Source: Devosia sp.
GTDB taxonomy: Bacteria; Pseudomonadota; Alphaproteobacteria; Rhizobiales; Devosiaceae
NCBI GenBank assembly: GCA_025352765.1
Contig: JANXSI010000607.1
Span: 1 to 9,821 of the forward strand
Direction: 5' to 3'
Length of the DNA: 9,821 nucleotides
Positions 1-7,648 of the stretch are shown here, one piece after another. Positions within the stretch are counted from its first letter, which is position 1; each line of letters begins with the position of its first letter. A program made the position numbers and the translations under genes. The notes under the pieces were generated by a model. The model ran no database searches. It saw nothing but the letters and a program-made list of their open reading frames with translations, and was not told the origin of the DNA.

Positions 1-220
1 CGAACCTACTAGGATGGCCAGCCTTTATCCGGTCGGCCTCGCGGCGCTGAAGATGCTTGAGCATATTGCCCGGCCGTTCCGCCCACCTGATGGACTTCTG
101 CGCTTGGCAGCAAATCCCGTAGAGGTCGGCCACTCTCGCCCCGGCGGTATCCTCAGACGAGTACTTGCAGTAGTAGAGGTGGGCGTGAAGCTCGCTGTTC
201 TCGAGCTTCAGCGACGACAC
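1..220 (-). CDS. Hypothetical protein, N-terminal part (runs off the left edge)
   Basis: The minus strand is open from a GTG at 220 to the window edge, 73 codons without a stop. The start is chosen because GAGG lies 8 nt upstream of the GTG; an in-frame TTG at 226 is the alternative and a TGA closes the frame a few codons further up. The third codon positions are mostly G or C on this strand, whereas the plus-strand frame in the same register has near-random third positions, so the minus reading is the coding one. The product begins MSSLKLENSELHAHLYY and has three cysteines (one near residue 18, a CC pair near 37-38) and a basic stretch near residues 56-67. No domain was recognised and no signal peptide is seen. 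It points the same way as the sugar operon but is 293 bp beyond its last gene, so it is probably a separate unit. Function unknown. Confidence 0.55.
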   Translation of the reverse strand, partial: MSSLKLENSELHAHLYYCKYSSEDTAGARVADLYGICCQAQKSIRWAERPGNMLKHLQRREADRIKAGHPSRF

Positions 221-296
221 TGCCAAAGCCTCGCATTTGGCTCAGAATCTTGCTACAGAATGCTTGAAATCAGGCACAGACGCAGGTCCCTGAAGC

Positions 297-317
297 CCCT
301 GTAAATCCAGGGTTTTT
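297..317 (+). terminator. Weak terminator-like hairpin with T-run
   Basis: CCCTG at 297-301 pairs with CAGGG at 308-312 around a 6-nt loop and is followed at once by TTTTT at 313-317. The stem is only 5 bp, and no plus-strand gene is visible upstream in the window, so a real terminator role is doubtful. It could end transcripts entering from the left or be chance. Confidence 0.2.
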
Positions 318-325
318 GACCAAGA

Positions 326-352
326 TGGCTGGGGATCCTAGCGCCCCAGCCA
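326..352. repeat. Perfect 9-bp inverted repeat (stem-loop)
   Basis: TGGCTGGGG at 326-334 is the exact reverse complement of CCCCAGCCA at 344-352, with a 9-nt loop at 335-343. No T-run follows on either strand within a few bases, although the minus-strand read-out has a T-containing stretch shortly after. It lies about 160 bp past the stop of the last operon gene and could be a factor-dependent 3' end structure or a protein-binding dyad. The pairing is seen directly; the role is a guess. Confidence 0.35.
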
Positions 353-513
353 GCTGTCAAGACACGGGCTGCTTTACCTGGGCTTCCGGCCCGTTTGAGC
401 CCTGGCCGGGTGACGTTTGGGCGCCGGAGTCGGCGTGCTCGGAGCCCTCGGCACGGAGCGCAGGCTGCCTCTATGGCATTCGTGTGCTAACCGTCGACGA
501 CTCGGTGGCTTGG

Positions 514-1272
514 CTAAAGCGTGATGCCCCCATCGGCGATGAAGTTGGTGCCGGTCGCGTAGCTGGACTCATCGCTCGCAAGGTAGACCGCGAGGTGGGC
601 GATTTCCTCGGGCTGCGCCATCCGTCCCATCGGCTGGCGGGCAACAAAGCTCTTCCAGGCGGCGTCGTGGTCGCCGGTGCGGTTGGCCCGATCATGCAGC
701 GACGGGCTGTCGACAGAGCCGGGGCAGAGCGCGTTGGCGCGAATGCCGGTGCTCAGATAATCGAAGGCGATCGACTTGGTCAGCCCGATCACCGCGGCCT
801 TGCTCGACATGTAGGCGATGCGGTTGGGCACCCCCTTGAGCGAGGAGGCGACAGAGGCGACGTTGATGATGCTGGCGCCGCCCTGGCGGATGAACTGCGG
901 CAGGAAGGCCTGCGTCAGCACCAACATCGGGGTGACGTTGATGTCGAACGACCGCTGCCAGTCGGCCAGCTCGGTATTCCCGAGCTTGCCCTCGTGCACC
1001 CAGCCCGCGCCGTTGTAGAGGACGTTGACATCGCCGTGCGCGGCGGCCGTGGCTCTCAGCGCATCATGGTCGGTCACGTCGAGGGTCAGGGTCTGGTGCC
1101 CGGCCGAGGGAAAGTCCTGACGCAGCGTCGCCCCGAGCGCGTCAACCAGCCCGGCGTCGCGGTCGCTGGCAATGACTCGCGCCCCTTCCCGGGCGAACGC
1201 GAGTGCGCACGCGCGACCGATGCCGGCGCCCGCCGCCGTCAGAAACGCGATCTTTCCTTCAAGGCGTCCCAT
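514..1272 (-). CDS. SDR oxidoreductase, DHRS6 / 2-keto-3-deoxy-L-fuconate dehydrogenase type
   Basis: A 252-residue short-chain dehydrogenase, cytosolic, likely NAD+-dependent. The start is the ATG at 1272 (MGRLEGKIAFLTAAGAG), which has a GGGGAGGG Shine-Dalgarno just upstream; an in-frame ATG at 1311 would add 13 residues with no family counterpart. The cofactor motif is TAAGAGIG (residues 12-19), with Ala in place of the usual first Gly, a variant typical of the DHRS6/BDH2 group. Asp37 after the second strand suggests NAD preference. NGAG is at 87-90, and the catalytic set Asn112, Ser140, Tyr154, Lys158 is complete. The segments SVASSLKGV (140-148) and CPGSVDSPSL (183-192) closely resemble, from memory, human BDH2, and bacterial relatives oxidise 2-keto-3-deoxy-L-fuconate. 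It is the last gene of the operon, 75 nt after the regulator gene. The family is secure; the substrate, probably a 2-keto-3-deoxy sugar acid made by the upstream dehydratase, is inferred. Confidence 0.9.
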   Translation of the reverse strand: MGRLEGKIAFLTAAGAGIGRACALAFAREGARVIASDRDAGLVDALGATLRQDFPSAGHQTLTLDVTDHDALRATAAAHGDVNVLYNGAGWVHEGKLGNTELADWQRSFDINVTPMLVLTQAFLPQFIRQGGASIINVASVASSLKGVPNRIAYMSSKAAVIGLTKSIAFDYLSTGIRANALCPGSVDSPSLHDRANRTGDHDAAWKSFVARQPMGRMAQPEEIAHLAVYLASDESSYATGTNFIADGGITL

Positions 1273-1310
1273 CGACGACCCTCCCCACCATGATGTGTGA
1301 TGCACCAGCA

Positions 1311-1324
1311 TGGCTGGCGAGCCA
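1311..1324 (-). other. Small hairpin between the regulator gene and the downstream SDR gene
   Basis: TGGCT at 1311-1315 pairs with AGCCA at 1320-1324 around a 4-nt loop, in the 75-nt spacer between the regulator stop and the SDR start. There is no U-tract, so it is more likely an mRNA processing or attenuation element than a terminator, if it functions at all. No convincing separate promoter for the SDR gene was identified here. Confidence 0.25.
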
Positions 1325-1347
1325 ACCGCGGCGCGACAGCAGCCGCG

Positions 1348-2130
1348 TCATGCCCCGCTCGTTATCCGATTTTCCGGTTGCGTGCTTTCGAGCGAGAAGT
1401 AGTCCGGATGCGCCTGCCGGATCAGATCAAGCTCCCGCACCACCGACTGCAGATGCACCTCGATGCTGGCTTCGGCGCCTACCGCGTCATGTGCCTTGAG
1501 GCGCGCCACGATTTCCTCGTGCTCGCCGATGATGAAATACATGTGAGCCTGGCTGAGCAGCGACAGGCGCCGGACGCGGTCCATGTGGAATTTCGCTTCG
1601 CGCACATCGTCCCAAATGGATTCAAAACCTGCGGCCTTGGCGATCAGCTCGTGCAGCCGATCGTCCGATTGCAGGAAACTCTGGTCATCGGCGAGACCGG
1701 CGAAAGTATGCTGCAGGGCGATCTCGCGGTCCATCAGCGCGGCAATCTCGGTCGTGAGTTTCTCGGCCGCAAGTCGCGCCAGGGGACGCTCGAGCGCTTC
1801 GCGGACAAAGCGCGACTTGGCCATCATCTGCTCGCTGAGCGGGGAAACCAGCGTTCCCCGCTGCGGCAGGATATCGACGAGGCCGCGTCGGGCCAGCCGC
1901 GCGAGCGCCTCGCGCACCGGGGTCCGGCTGACACCAAATTCTGCGGCGAGGCGCGCTTCCGACAGCTCCTGGAACGGCCGCAGCTGCATGTCGAGGATCT
2001 TCTCCATCAGGTGCTCGCAGATCTGGGTTGCGATCGAACCGCTGTCCTGCCGATACGCATAGGCCCGCCCGGTGGCGGGTTCCGCCGCGGGGCGCCTTGC
2101 TCCGGCGTCGCTGCGTGAAAGATTCGCCAT
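1348..2130 (-). CDS. GntR-family transcriptional regulator, FadR/FCD subfamily
   Basis: A 260-residue DNA-binding regulator. The winged helix-turn-helix spans about residues 32-97, with the recognition region around LAAEFGVSRTPVREALARL (61-79) followed by the wing at PQRGTLVSP (89-97). The C-terminal half is a helical FCD effector domain; its usual metal or ligand residues are present: Asp156/157 with His160 (SDDRLHELI), His204 (GEHEEIV) and His226 (EVHLQSV). FCD regulators of this kind bind sugar acids or other carboxylates and usually repress adjacent catabolic genes. The first 30 residues are polar and probably disordered. Its ATG shares a base with the permease stop (TAATG) and has only a weak Shine-Dalgarno, which points to translational coupling. 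Being inside the operon it would be autoregulated, and the dyad in the divergent promoter region is the best candidate operator. The effector is unknown, perhaps the aldonate or the keto-deoxy acid. Confidence 0.92.
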   Translation of the reverse strand: MANLSRSDAGARRPAAEPATGRAYAYRQDSGSIATQICEHLMEKILDMQLRPFQELSEARLAAEFGVSRTPVREALARLARRGLVDILPQRGTLVSPLSEQMMAKSRFVREALERPLARLAAEKLTTEIAALMDREIALQHTFAGLADDQSFLQSDDRLHELIAKAAGFESIWDDVREAKFHMDRVRRLSLLSQAHMYFIIGEHEEIVARLKAHDAVGAEASIEVHLQSVVRELDLIRQAHPDYFSLESTQPENRITSGA

Positions 2131-3017
2131 TACTTGGTACCCAATTGTAGACCGGCCATGAAATATTTCCTCAGCGCGACGAATAGCACGACCGTCGGTA
2201 TGCTGGAAATCAGGGTGGCGGTGATCACAACGTTCGGGCCGAGCGTCGAATAGGTGCCCTGCAGCGACTGCAGCGCCACCATGACCGAGCGTACCTCGAT
2301 GCCGTTGGCCAGGATCGACGAGAACAGCAGGTCATTCCAGATCCAGGTGAACTGCAGCAGGAACAGCGCGATGAGCGGCCCGACGGCGTTGGGCAGGATC
2401 ATCGACACGAAGACCCGCCATTCGCTCGCGCCCTCGATCCGCGCCGCCTCGTCGATCTCCCTGCTGATCGACGAGAAGGAATTGCGCAGCACGAGCAGCG
2501 GGAAGGGGATGCAGATCGCCACATACACCGCCAGCATGCCGATCCAGGTATTGACCAGGCCCAGGCGCTGATAGCCGAAAAGCAGGGGCACCAGGTACAT
2601 CTGGAACGGAAACAGCGTTCCGGTGAAGATCAGCATGAACCAGCCGTTGGAGCCGATGAGGTTCAGCCGCGTCATGCCGTAGGCGGCCGCCGCCGCAAAG
2701 GCGACCGCCAGCGCGGCACCGACCAGCCCATAGGTCAGGGAGTTGGTGGCCGCCGCATCGAGGCGGGCGATCGTCCAGGCCTGGACGACATTGTCGATGA
2801 AGGGGGCCAGCGAATCCGGGAGCTCGAGCACTCCCTTGGCGGCGTACTCGCGCGTCGATTTGAAGACGGTGACCACCAGATAGTAAAAGGGCGTCAGGTA
2901 GGCGAGGGTGAGCACAAGGATCGGCAGCAGGATCCACCGGCCGCCATGGGACGTGCGGCGGCGCTCCTTCTCGACGAGGCTGCTGATGAACTGACGGTTG
3001 GAGAGATCGACGGCCAT
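2130..3017 (-). CDS. Sugar ABC transporter permease, MalG type (CUT1)
   Basis: A 295-residue inner-membrane permease of the MalG/UgpE type. About six hydrophobic segments can be seen, near residues 28-51, 91-113, 127-147, 158-178, 211-229 and 263-283. The cytoplasmic EAA loop that docks on the ATPase is at 190-209 (EAARIEGASEW...ILP), with the conserved Glu-Ala-Ala and Gly. The C-terminus AGLQLGTK matches the short tail common in this class. The ATG at 3017 lies 17 nt after the stop of the partner permease. An AGGAG follows that stop, but 11 nt of GCGGGAACCCG(C) separate it from the ATG; those bases can form a small hairpin that would shorten the effective spacing. It partners with the MalF-type permease to form the translocation pore. 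Confidence 0.94.
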   Translation of the reverse strand: MAVDLSNRQFISSLVEKERRRTSHGGRWILLPILVLTLAYLTPFYYLVVTVFKSTREYAAKGVLELPDSLAPFIDNVVQAWTIARLDAAATNSLTYGLVGAALAVAFAAAAAYGMTRLNLIGSNGWFMLIFTGTLFPFQMYLVPLLFGYQRLGLVNTWIGMLAVYVAICIPFPLLVLRNSFSSISREIDEAARIEGASEWRVFVSMILPNAVGPLIALFLLQFTWIWNDLLFSSILANGIEVRSVMVALQSLQGTYSTLGPNVVITATLISSIPTVVLFVALRKYFMAGLQLGTK

Positions 3018-3029
3018 GCGGGTTCCCGC
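3018..3029 (-). promoter_or_regulatory. Mini-hairpin between Shine-Dalgarno and start codon
   Basis: On the minus strand GCGGGAACCCGC lies directly before the permease ATG. It can fold as a 4-bp stem (GCGG/CCGC) with a GAAC loop, placed between the AGGAG and the start codon. The wide 11-nt linear spacing would be shortened by folding. A role in tuning initiation is speculation. Confidence 0.25.
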
Positions 3030-3034
3030 TCCTG

Positions 3035-3976
3035 TCAGCGAATGCTACGTTCGACGCGCGCCTGGATGAGTGCAAGAATTGCGCTGACGGCGATCACCAT
3101 GGCTCCGAGGACGACGGCCACCGCCGAGCCGTAGGCCCAGGCGCCGTTCGAAAACGACTCGTAGTACATGTAGACGGCCAGCGAGAGCGTGCGCTTGCCC
3201 GGGAAGTCGCTGGCCATCACCCACAGGAGGTCGAAGGTGGTAAAGCCCGCGGCGACGTTGAGGATGGTGACGACGAGGACGGTGGGCAGCAGCAGCGGCC
3301 AGATGATGTGGCGGAAGATCTGCCCGGTCGAGGCCCCGTCGACCCGCGCCGCCTCGATGGGGTCCTTGGGAATGGCGGCAAGCCCGAGCAGCAGCAGCAC
3401 CATGGTGATGCCCACCGACTGCCAGACGAAGGTCACGATCACCGACCCGGTCACCGTCGCCGGAGAATAGATCCAGCCAAAGTCGAACGGCGTTCCACTT
3501 GTGGCCGAAACCACCGAGTTGAGAACGCCGTGCGGCGCATAGACATAGTACCAGATTGCGCCAACGGCGGTGGGGGCCAGCACCTTCGGCAGGAAATACA
3601 GGCTCTTGAGCGTCTCCTGGAACGCGATGTTGCGCAACATGAGCGCCAGCGCCAGCCCGACAGCCAGGGGCAGCACCACGGCGGCCACGACCCAGACGGC
3701 GGTGTTGGCAAGCGATTCCGAAAAATAGGGGACGGCGAACAGCCGCATGTAGTTGGCAAAGCCGGCGAACTTGTCGAGGCCGGTGAACTTCTGCCACTTG
3801 GTGAAGCTCAGGATGATGTTGAGGACGACCGGCGCCAGCAGGAAGACGCTGACCATGATCACGGCCGGCGCGATGAACAGCCATGCCACTCGGGTATGCC
3901 GCCAGGCCACGCGGCGCTCACGGCGGCGGGCTTCCTTCAATGTCTCGGGGCTGAGGATTGCGCTGGCAGCGGCCAT
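3035..3976 (-). CDS. Sugar ABC transporter permease, MalF type (CUT1)
   Basis: A 313-residue inner-membrane permease of the MalF/UgpA type. The basic N-terminal stretch (residues 14-29) is cytoplasmic and is followed by the first membrane helix (about 31-58). Further hydrophobic segments lie near 90-113, 130-148, 175-201, 226-248 and 280-305. The EAA loop is at 208-230 (EAARVDGASTGQIFRHIIWP...), which contacts the ABC ATPase. The periplasmic loop after the first helix (WQKFTGLDKFAGFANY) is typical of single-chain sugar permeases. The gene follows the binding-protein gene after a 58-nt spacer with a stable hairpin. The ATG at 3976 has only a weak Shine-Dalgarno (GAG about 7 nt upstream), so translation is probably lower than for the binding protein, as expected for the stoichiometry. 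Confidence 0.94.
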   Translation of the reverse strand: MAAASAILSPETLKEARRRERRVAWRHTRVAWLFIAPAVIMVSVFLLAPVVLNIILSFTKWQKFTGLDKFAGFANYMRLFAVPYFSESLANTAVWVVAAVVLPLAVGLALALMLRNIAFQETLKSLYFLPKVLAPTAVGAIWYYVYAPHGVLNSVVSATSGTPFDFGWIYSPATVTGSVIVTFVWQSVGITMVLLLLGLAAIPKDPIEAARVDGASTGQIFRHIIWPLLLPTVLVVTILNVAAGFTTFDLLWVMASDFPGKRTLSLAVYMYYESFSNGAWAYGSAVAVVLGAMVIAVSAILALIQARVERSIR

Positions 3977-3996
3977 CAGGTCACTCGGGGGTCGAA

Positions 3997-4022
3997 CCGG
4001 CCGTGCCCGAAGGCACGACCGG
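3997..4022 (-). promoter_or_regulatory. Intercistronic 11-bp hairpin with C(UUCG)G tetraloop
   Basis: On the minus strand the RNA reads CCGGUCGUGCC, then UUCG, then GGCACGGCCGG: eleven consecutive pairs with a single U-G wobble, closed by the exceptionally stable C(UUCG)G tetraloop. It sits 12 nt past the binding-protein stop and 20 nt before the permease ATG. In sugar ABC operons such as malE-malF, hairpins in this position protect the upstream mRNA from 3' exonucleases and raise the binding protein level relative to the permeases. No U-run follows, so full termination is unlikely. Structure read from the sequence; role inferred from position. Confidence 0.7.
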
Positions 4023-4034
4023 CACCTTGGGAGG

Positions 4035-5273
4035 TTACTTGCTCGCCCAGTAGTCGGCGTTGATCTTCTGCATGTCGCCCATCACCTTCTGGGCGGTGGC
4101 GGGCGTCGGATCGAACATGAACGACCCCATTGCCGCCACCAGGTCGCCCTGGATCTGCGACGGAACCGCTTCCCACCAGCGAACGAGGGCCCGCGGCTTG
4201 GCCGAGGCCACCAGATCACTGTCGGCCTTGATGATGTCGTTGGGCGGCGTGGCCTTGAGGTTGCCGTTGAACACCTGGATCGTCGATCCGAGGGTGTTGG
4301 CGGCATCGGCGCTCATCAGCGACGCAACGGCCTTGCCGAGGTCCGGATTGGCATCGAGCGCGGCTTTGCCGACGACGATCGGCGAGGCTTCGACGATCAC
4401 CGACTGCTGGACGTCCGGCGACAGCGACGGCATCAGGAAGGTCTTGAAGTCGACGCCGGGCTTGAGGCCGGCTTCCGCCACGGCGCCCGAGTTCCAGTCG
4501 CCGATCAGGAACATCGCGGTGCTGCTGTTGGTGAAGTTCTTGTTGAAGTCCTGCTCGCGCGGGTCGCTGAAATAGCCCTTGGCGTACATCTCGCCCCAGA
4601 CCTTGAAAGCATTCTGCACGGTCGGGCCGTCATAGGGGACCTTGCCGCTGGTGAGGCCGACGAAGTCATCCGGATTGGTGCCGAGCACGAGTTGGGAGAA
4701 CCAGATGAAGGGCATCCAGCCGCCCGACGCCGGGGCGTTGAACGGGGTGATGCCAGCGGCCTTGAGCTTGTCGCAGTCGGCCATCAGTTCCGCCCAGGTC
4801 GTGGGGGGCGCGGCGATGCCGGCCTTTTCGAACGCATGGGTGTTGTAGAACACCACCCAGTTCGCGACGTTCAGCAGGACGCCGTAGGGCTTGCCATCCA
4901 CGGTGACGAGGTCGCGCTGAGTGGCCGAGAACGTGCCGTCCTTGTTTGCCTGATCCCAAAAGGGGGTGAGATCCGCCGCGGCGCCGGTGGCCACGAGGTC
5001 GCTCAACTGGTTGCCGTTCCACCAGGTGAACAGGGCGGGCACGTTGTTGCCGGCGATCGAAGTCTGCATGAACGCCTGATACTTGTCGGTCGGCGTGATG
5101 TCCTGCAACTTGATGGACAGGCCCGAGGCCTTGCTGGCGCCTTCGGCGATGGCGGTCATGCCCTTGTCCCAGGGCGTCTTGTCCGAGTAGAGGCTGAGAT
5201 CGGCCGCAACGGCGCTACCGATCATCAGCGTGGCCGCAAGGCCAACTGCGCTGAGCCTAGTCATAAACGACAT
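4035..5273 (-). CDS. Periplasmic sugar-binding protein of the CUT1 ABC transporter
   Basis: A 412-residue extracellular solute-binding protein (family 1, MalE/UgpB-like). The ATG at 5273 is chosen because GGGAGAGAG lies 5-8 nt upstream and the product then opens with a clean signal peptide: MSFMTR, a hydrophobic core at about 7-20, and a cleavage site near AVA|AD (23/24). A longer ATG version from 5315 would overlap the upstream ATPase stop and bury the signal. The mature protein shows family traits: a Lys/Trp-rich first strand, PALFTWWNGNQLSDL (about 91-105), a hinge-type NVANWVVFYNTHAFEKAG segment (about 149-166), and MFLIGDWNSG (about 267-276). Many exposed aromatics fit sugar stacking. 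It delivers the substrate to the two permeases just downstream. The ligand cannot be read from sequence; the neighbouring enzymes suggest a sugar, sugar acid or small glycoside. Confidence 0.94.
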   Translation of the reverse strand: MSFMTRLSAVGLAATLMIGSAVAADLSLYSDKTPWDKGMTAIAEGASKASGLSIKLQDITPTDKYQAFMQTSIAGNNVPALFTWWNGNQLSDLVATGAAADLTPFWDQANKDGTFSATQRDLVTVDGKPYGVLLNVANWVVFYNTHAFEKAGIAAPPTTWAELMADCDKLKAAGITPFNAPASGGWMPFIWFSQLVLGTNPDDFVGLTSGKVPYDGPTVQNAFKVWGEMYAKGYFSDPREQDFNKNFTNSSTAMFLIGDWNSGAVAEAGLKPGVDFKTFLMPSLSPDVQQSVIVEASPIVVGKAALDANPDLGKAVASLMSADAANTLGSTIQVFNGNLKATPPNDIIKADSDLVASAKPRALVRWWEAVPSQIQGDLVAAMGSFMFDPTPATAQKVMGDMQKINADYWASK

Positions 5274-5311
5274 GTTCTCTCTCCCTGTTGTCGTTGTTGG
5301 TCGATCGGCTC

Positions 5312-6409
<1,098 letters not shown>

Positions 6410-6423
6410 GCTTAGGTCCTCTA
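6410..6423 (-). promoter_or_regulatory. Shine-Dalgarno that fixes the TTG start of the ATPase gene
   Basis: On the minus strand the dehydratase stop TAG runs into AGAGGACC, so the ribosome-binding site begins at the stop codon itself; seven bases later comes the TTG. Termination of the upstream gene and initiation of the ATPase are therefore within a ribosome footprint, which suggests re-initiation coupling. Confidence 0.6.
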
Positions 6424-7644
6424 ACGTCGTGCCGGATCGGCGAAGCGGGTCTCGGGCTGGATCGAGTACCAGCCCTCCCGCTGCGGATCGCGGTCGTAGG
6501 TGTAGCCGCCAACCTTGCGATAGTGGTCGGCATAATGGGCGAGCTTGTCGCGATCGACCTCGACACCGAGCCCCGGACCCTTGGGCAGGGCGATCTCGCC
6601 GTCGATATACTGCATCTTGCCGCCGACGATGATGTCGTCGGTGAGGTGATGATAGTGCGCGTCGGCCGCGAAGCTCATGTTTGGCAGGGCCGCCCCCAGA
6701 TGCAGCATCGACGCGAGCTGGATTCCGAGCTCGCCCGAGGAGTGGACGCTGGTACCGAACTGGAACGCCTCGAGGATCTGGCCGGCGCGATAGGCCTGCC
6801 GCAAGCCGCCCCAGAAGGTGGTGTCGAGAAGGATGACGTCCACCGCTTCCTGCCGGATGCAGGAGGCGAGCTGTTCGAAATTGACCACGACGGTGTTGGT
6901 CGCGGTGGGCATCGAGATGCGATCGCGGAGGCGCCGCATGCCCTCGAGGCCGAAGCAGGGATCCTCGAAGTAGTCGTTCCGGATGTGGGCAATCTGGCCG
7001 GCAACCCAGATCGATTCCTCGACCGACCAGACGCTGTTGGGGTCGAGGCGGAACCGGTCACCCGGGAACGCCTCGGCAAGGGCGCAATAGACCTCCACGT
7101 CGTGTTCGGGGGCGAATACGCCGCCCTTGAGCTTGTGGGACTTGAAGCCGTGAAGGCGCTTCTGACGCTTGGCCTCGGCAACGATCTCCTCCGGCGTTAC
7201 CTCGCCTCCGAGCCCGGTCTTGTCGTCGCGGTAGCGATAAAAGAGGTAGCTCGCGAAAGGAATCGTCTCGCGCAGCGCGCCGCCGAGCAGGTCGCAGGCG
7301 CGCACCCCGAGCGCCTTGCCGGCAACATCCATACAGGCCATTTCAATCGCTGCGTGCACCTGGGTGCGGGCGTTGTAGAGGCTGGCAACCGGATTCATGA
7401 TCTTCCATCGCAGCTGTTCGAGCTGCAACGGATCGTGACCCTTGATGTAGGGCAGCAGGCTGACGACGGCATTCTCGGCGGTTTCGCCGCCGCCGCCCAG
7501 TTCCCCCCAACCCGACAGGCCCTCATCGGTGACCACCTCGACGATGGTCCGGATGAAACGGCCCCAATGCGCGCCGGCCGCGTGGCGCAACGGCGCCTCG
7601 AGCGGCATCGCGACAGTTGTAGCCTTGATGTCGACGATCCTCAT
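6421..7644 (-). CDS. Enolase-superfamily sugar-acid dehydratase, glucarate-dehydratase subgroup
   Basis: A 407-residue cytosolic enzyme expected to dehydrate an acid sugar to a 2-keto-3-deoxy acid with Mg2+. The N-terminal capping domain (about 1-125) is followed by the (beta/alpha)7-beta barrel. Catalytic features match the GlucD subgroup: the KxK lysines Lys171 and Lys173 (HKLKGG), metal ligands Asp201 (RLDPN), Glu227 (YFEDP) and Asn250 (TATN), and the His-Asp dyad His301 (SVHSSGE) with Asp274 (LLDTTFW). GlucD from E. coli, as I recall it, has HSNNH where this protein has HSSGE and is about 40 residues longer, so the substrate is probably not glucarate. The ATG at 7644 begins 4 nt after the stop of the SDR gene, with GTAGAG inside that gene as a weak Shine-Dalgarno, so the two are translationally coupled. 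Candidate substrates are aldonates or uronates made by the SDR and lactonase of this locus. Fold and chemistry are well supported; specificity is open. Confidence 0.93.
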   Translation of the reverse strand: MRIVDIKATTVAMPLEAPLRHAAGAHWGRFIRTIVEVVTDEGLSGWGELGGGGETAENAVVSLLPYIKGHDPLQLEQLRWKIMNPVASLYNARTQVHAAIEMACMDVAGKALGVRACDLLGGALRETIPFASYLFYRYRDDKTGLGGEVTPEEIVAEAKRQKRLHGFKSHKLKGGVFAPEHDVEVYCALAEAFPGDRFRLDPNSVWSVEESIWVAGQIAHIRNDYFEDPCFGLEGMRRLRDRISMPTATNTVVVNFEQLASCIRQEAVDVILLDTTFWGGLRQAYRAGQILEAFQFGTSVHSSGELGIQLASMLHLGAALPNMSFAADAHYHHLTDDIIVGGKMQYIDGEIALPKGPGLGVEVDRDKLAHYADHYRKVGGYTYDRDPQREGWYSIQPETRFADPARR

Positions 7645-7648
7645 TGCA

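Larger units (their letters stand above)
221..513. other. Non-coding stretch between the left-edge gene and the SDR gene
   Basis: No convincing coding frame, tRNA or rRNA was found here. It holds a perfect 9-bp inverted repeat (326-334 with 344-352), a 5-bp stem followed by five T's on the plus strand (297-317), a 6-bp GC-rich stem (386-391 with 404-409), and upstream signals of the left-edge gene close to 228-231. It must contain the 3' end of the long minus-strand operon transcript, but no classic stem plus U-tract was seen just below position 514. Confidence 0.5.

Noticed and set aside
5..17. CCTACTAGG, partly resembling the operator dyad at 8461-8480
   Set aside because: The similarity is limited to about ten bases, the half-sites do not match, and it lies within the left-edge coding frame.
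14..304. Plus-strand 96-codon frame at the left edge
   Set aside because: It is in the same codon register as the minus-strand frame, but third-position G/C bias and the GAGG-GTG start support the minus strand.
386..409. GC-rich stem CCGGCC/GGCCGG as an operon terminator
   Set aside because: A 12-nt loop and absence of a T-run on either strand make it a poor intrinsic terminator; such pairs are common in GC-rich DNA.
221..513. Possible tRNA or attachment site in the left intergenic region
   Set aside because: No cloverleaf, T-loop consensus or direct repeat pair was found on either strand, and no integrase or transposase gene is present.
316..1293. Long plus-strand open frame opposite the DHRS6-like SDR
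   Set aside because: It is antisense to a gene with complete SDR motifs, and its product is a low-complexity Arg/Gly/Asp-rich string typical of a GC-rich shadow frame.
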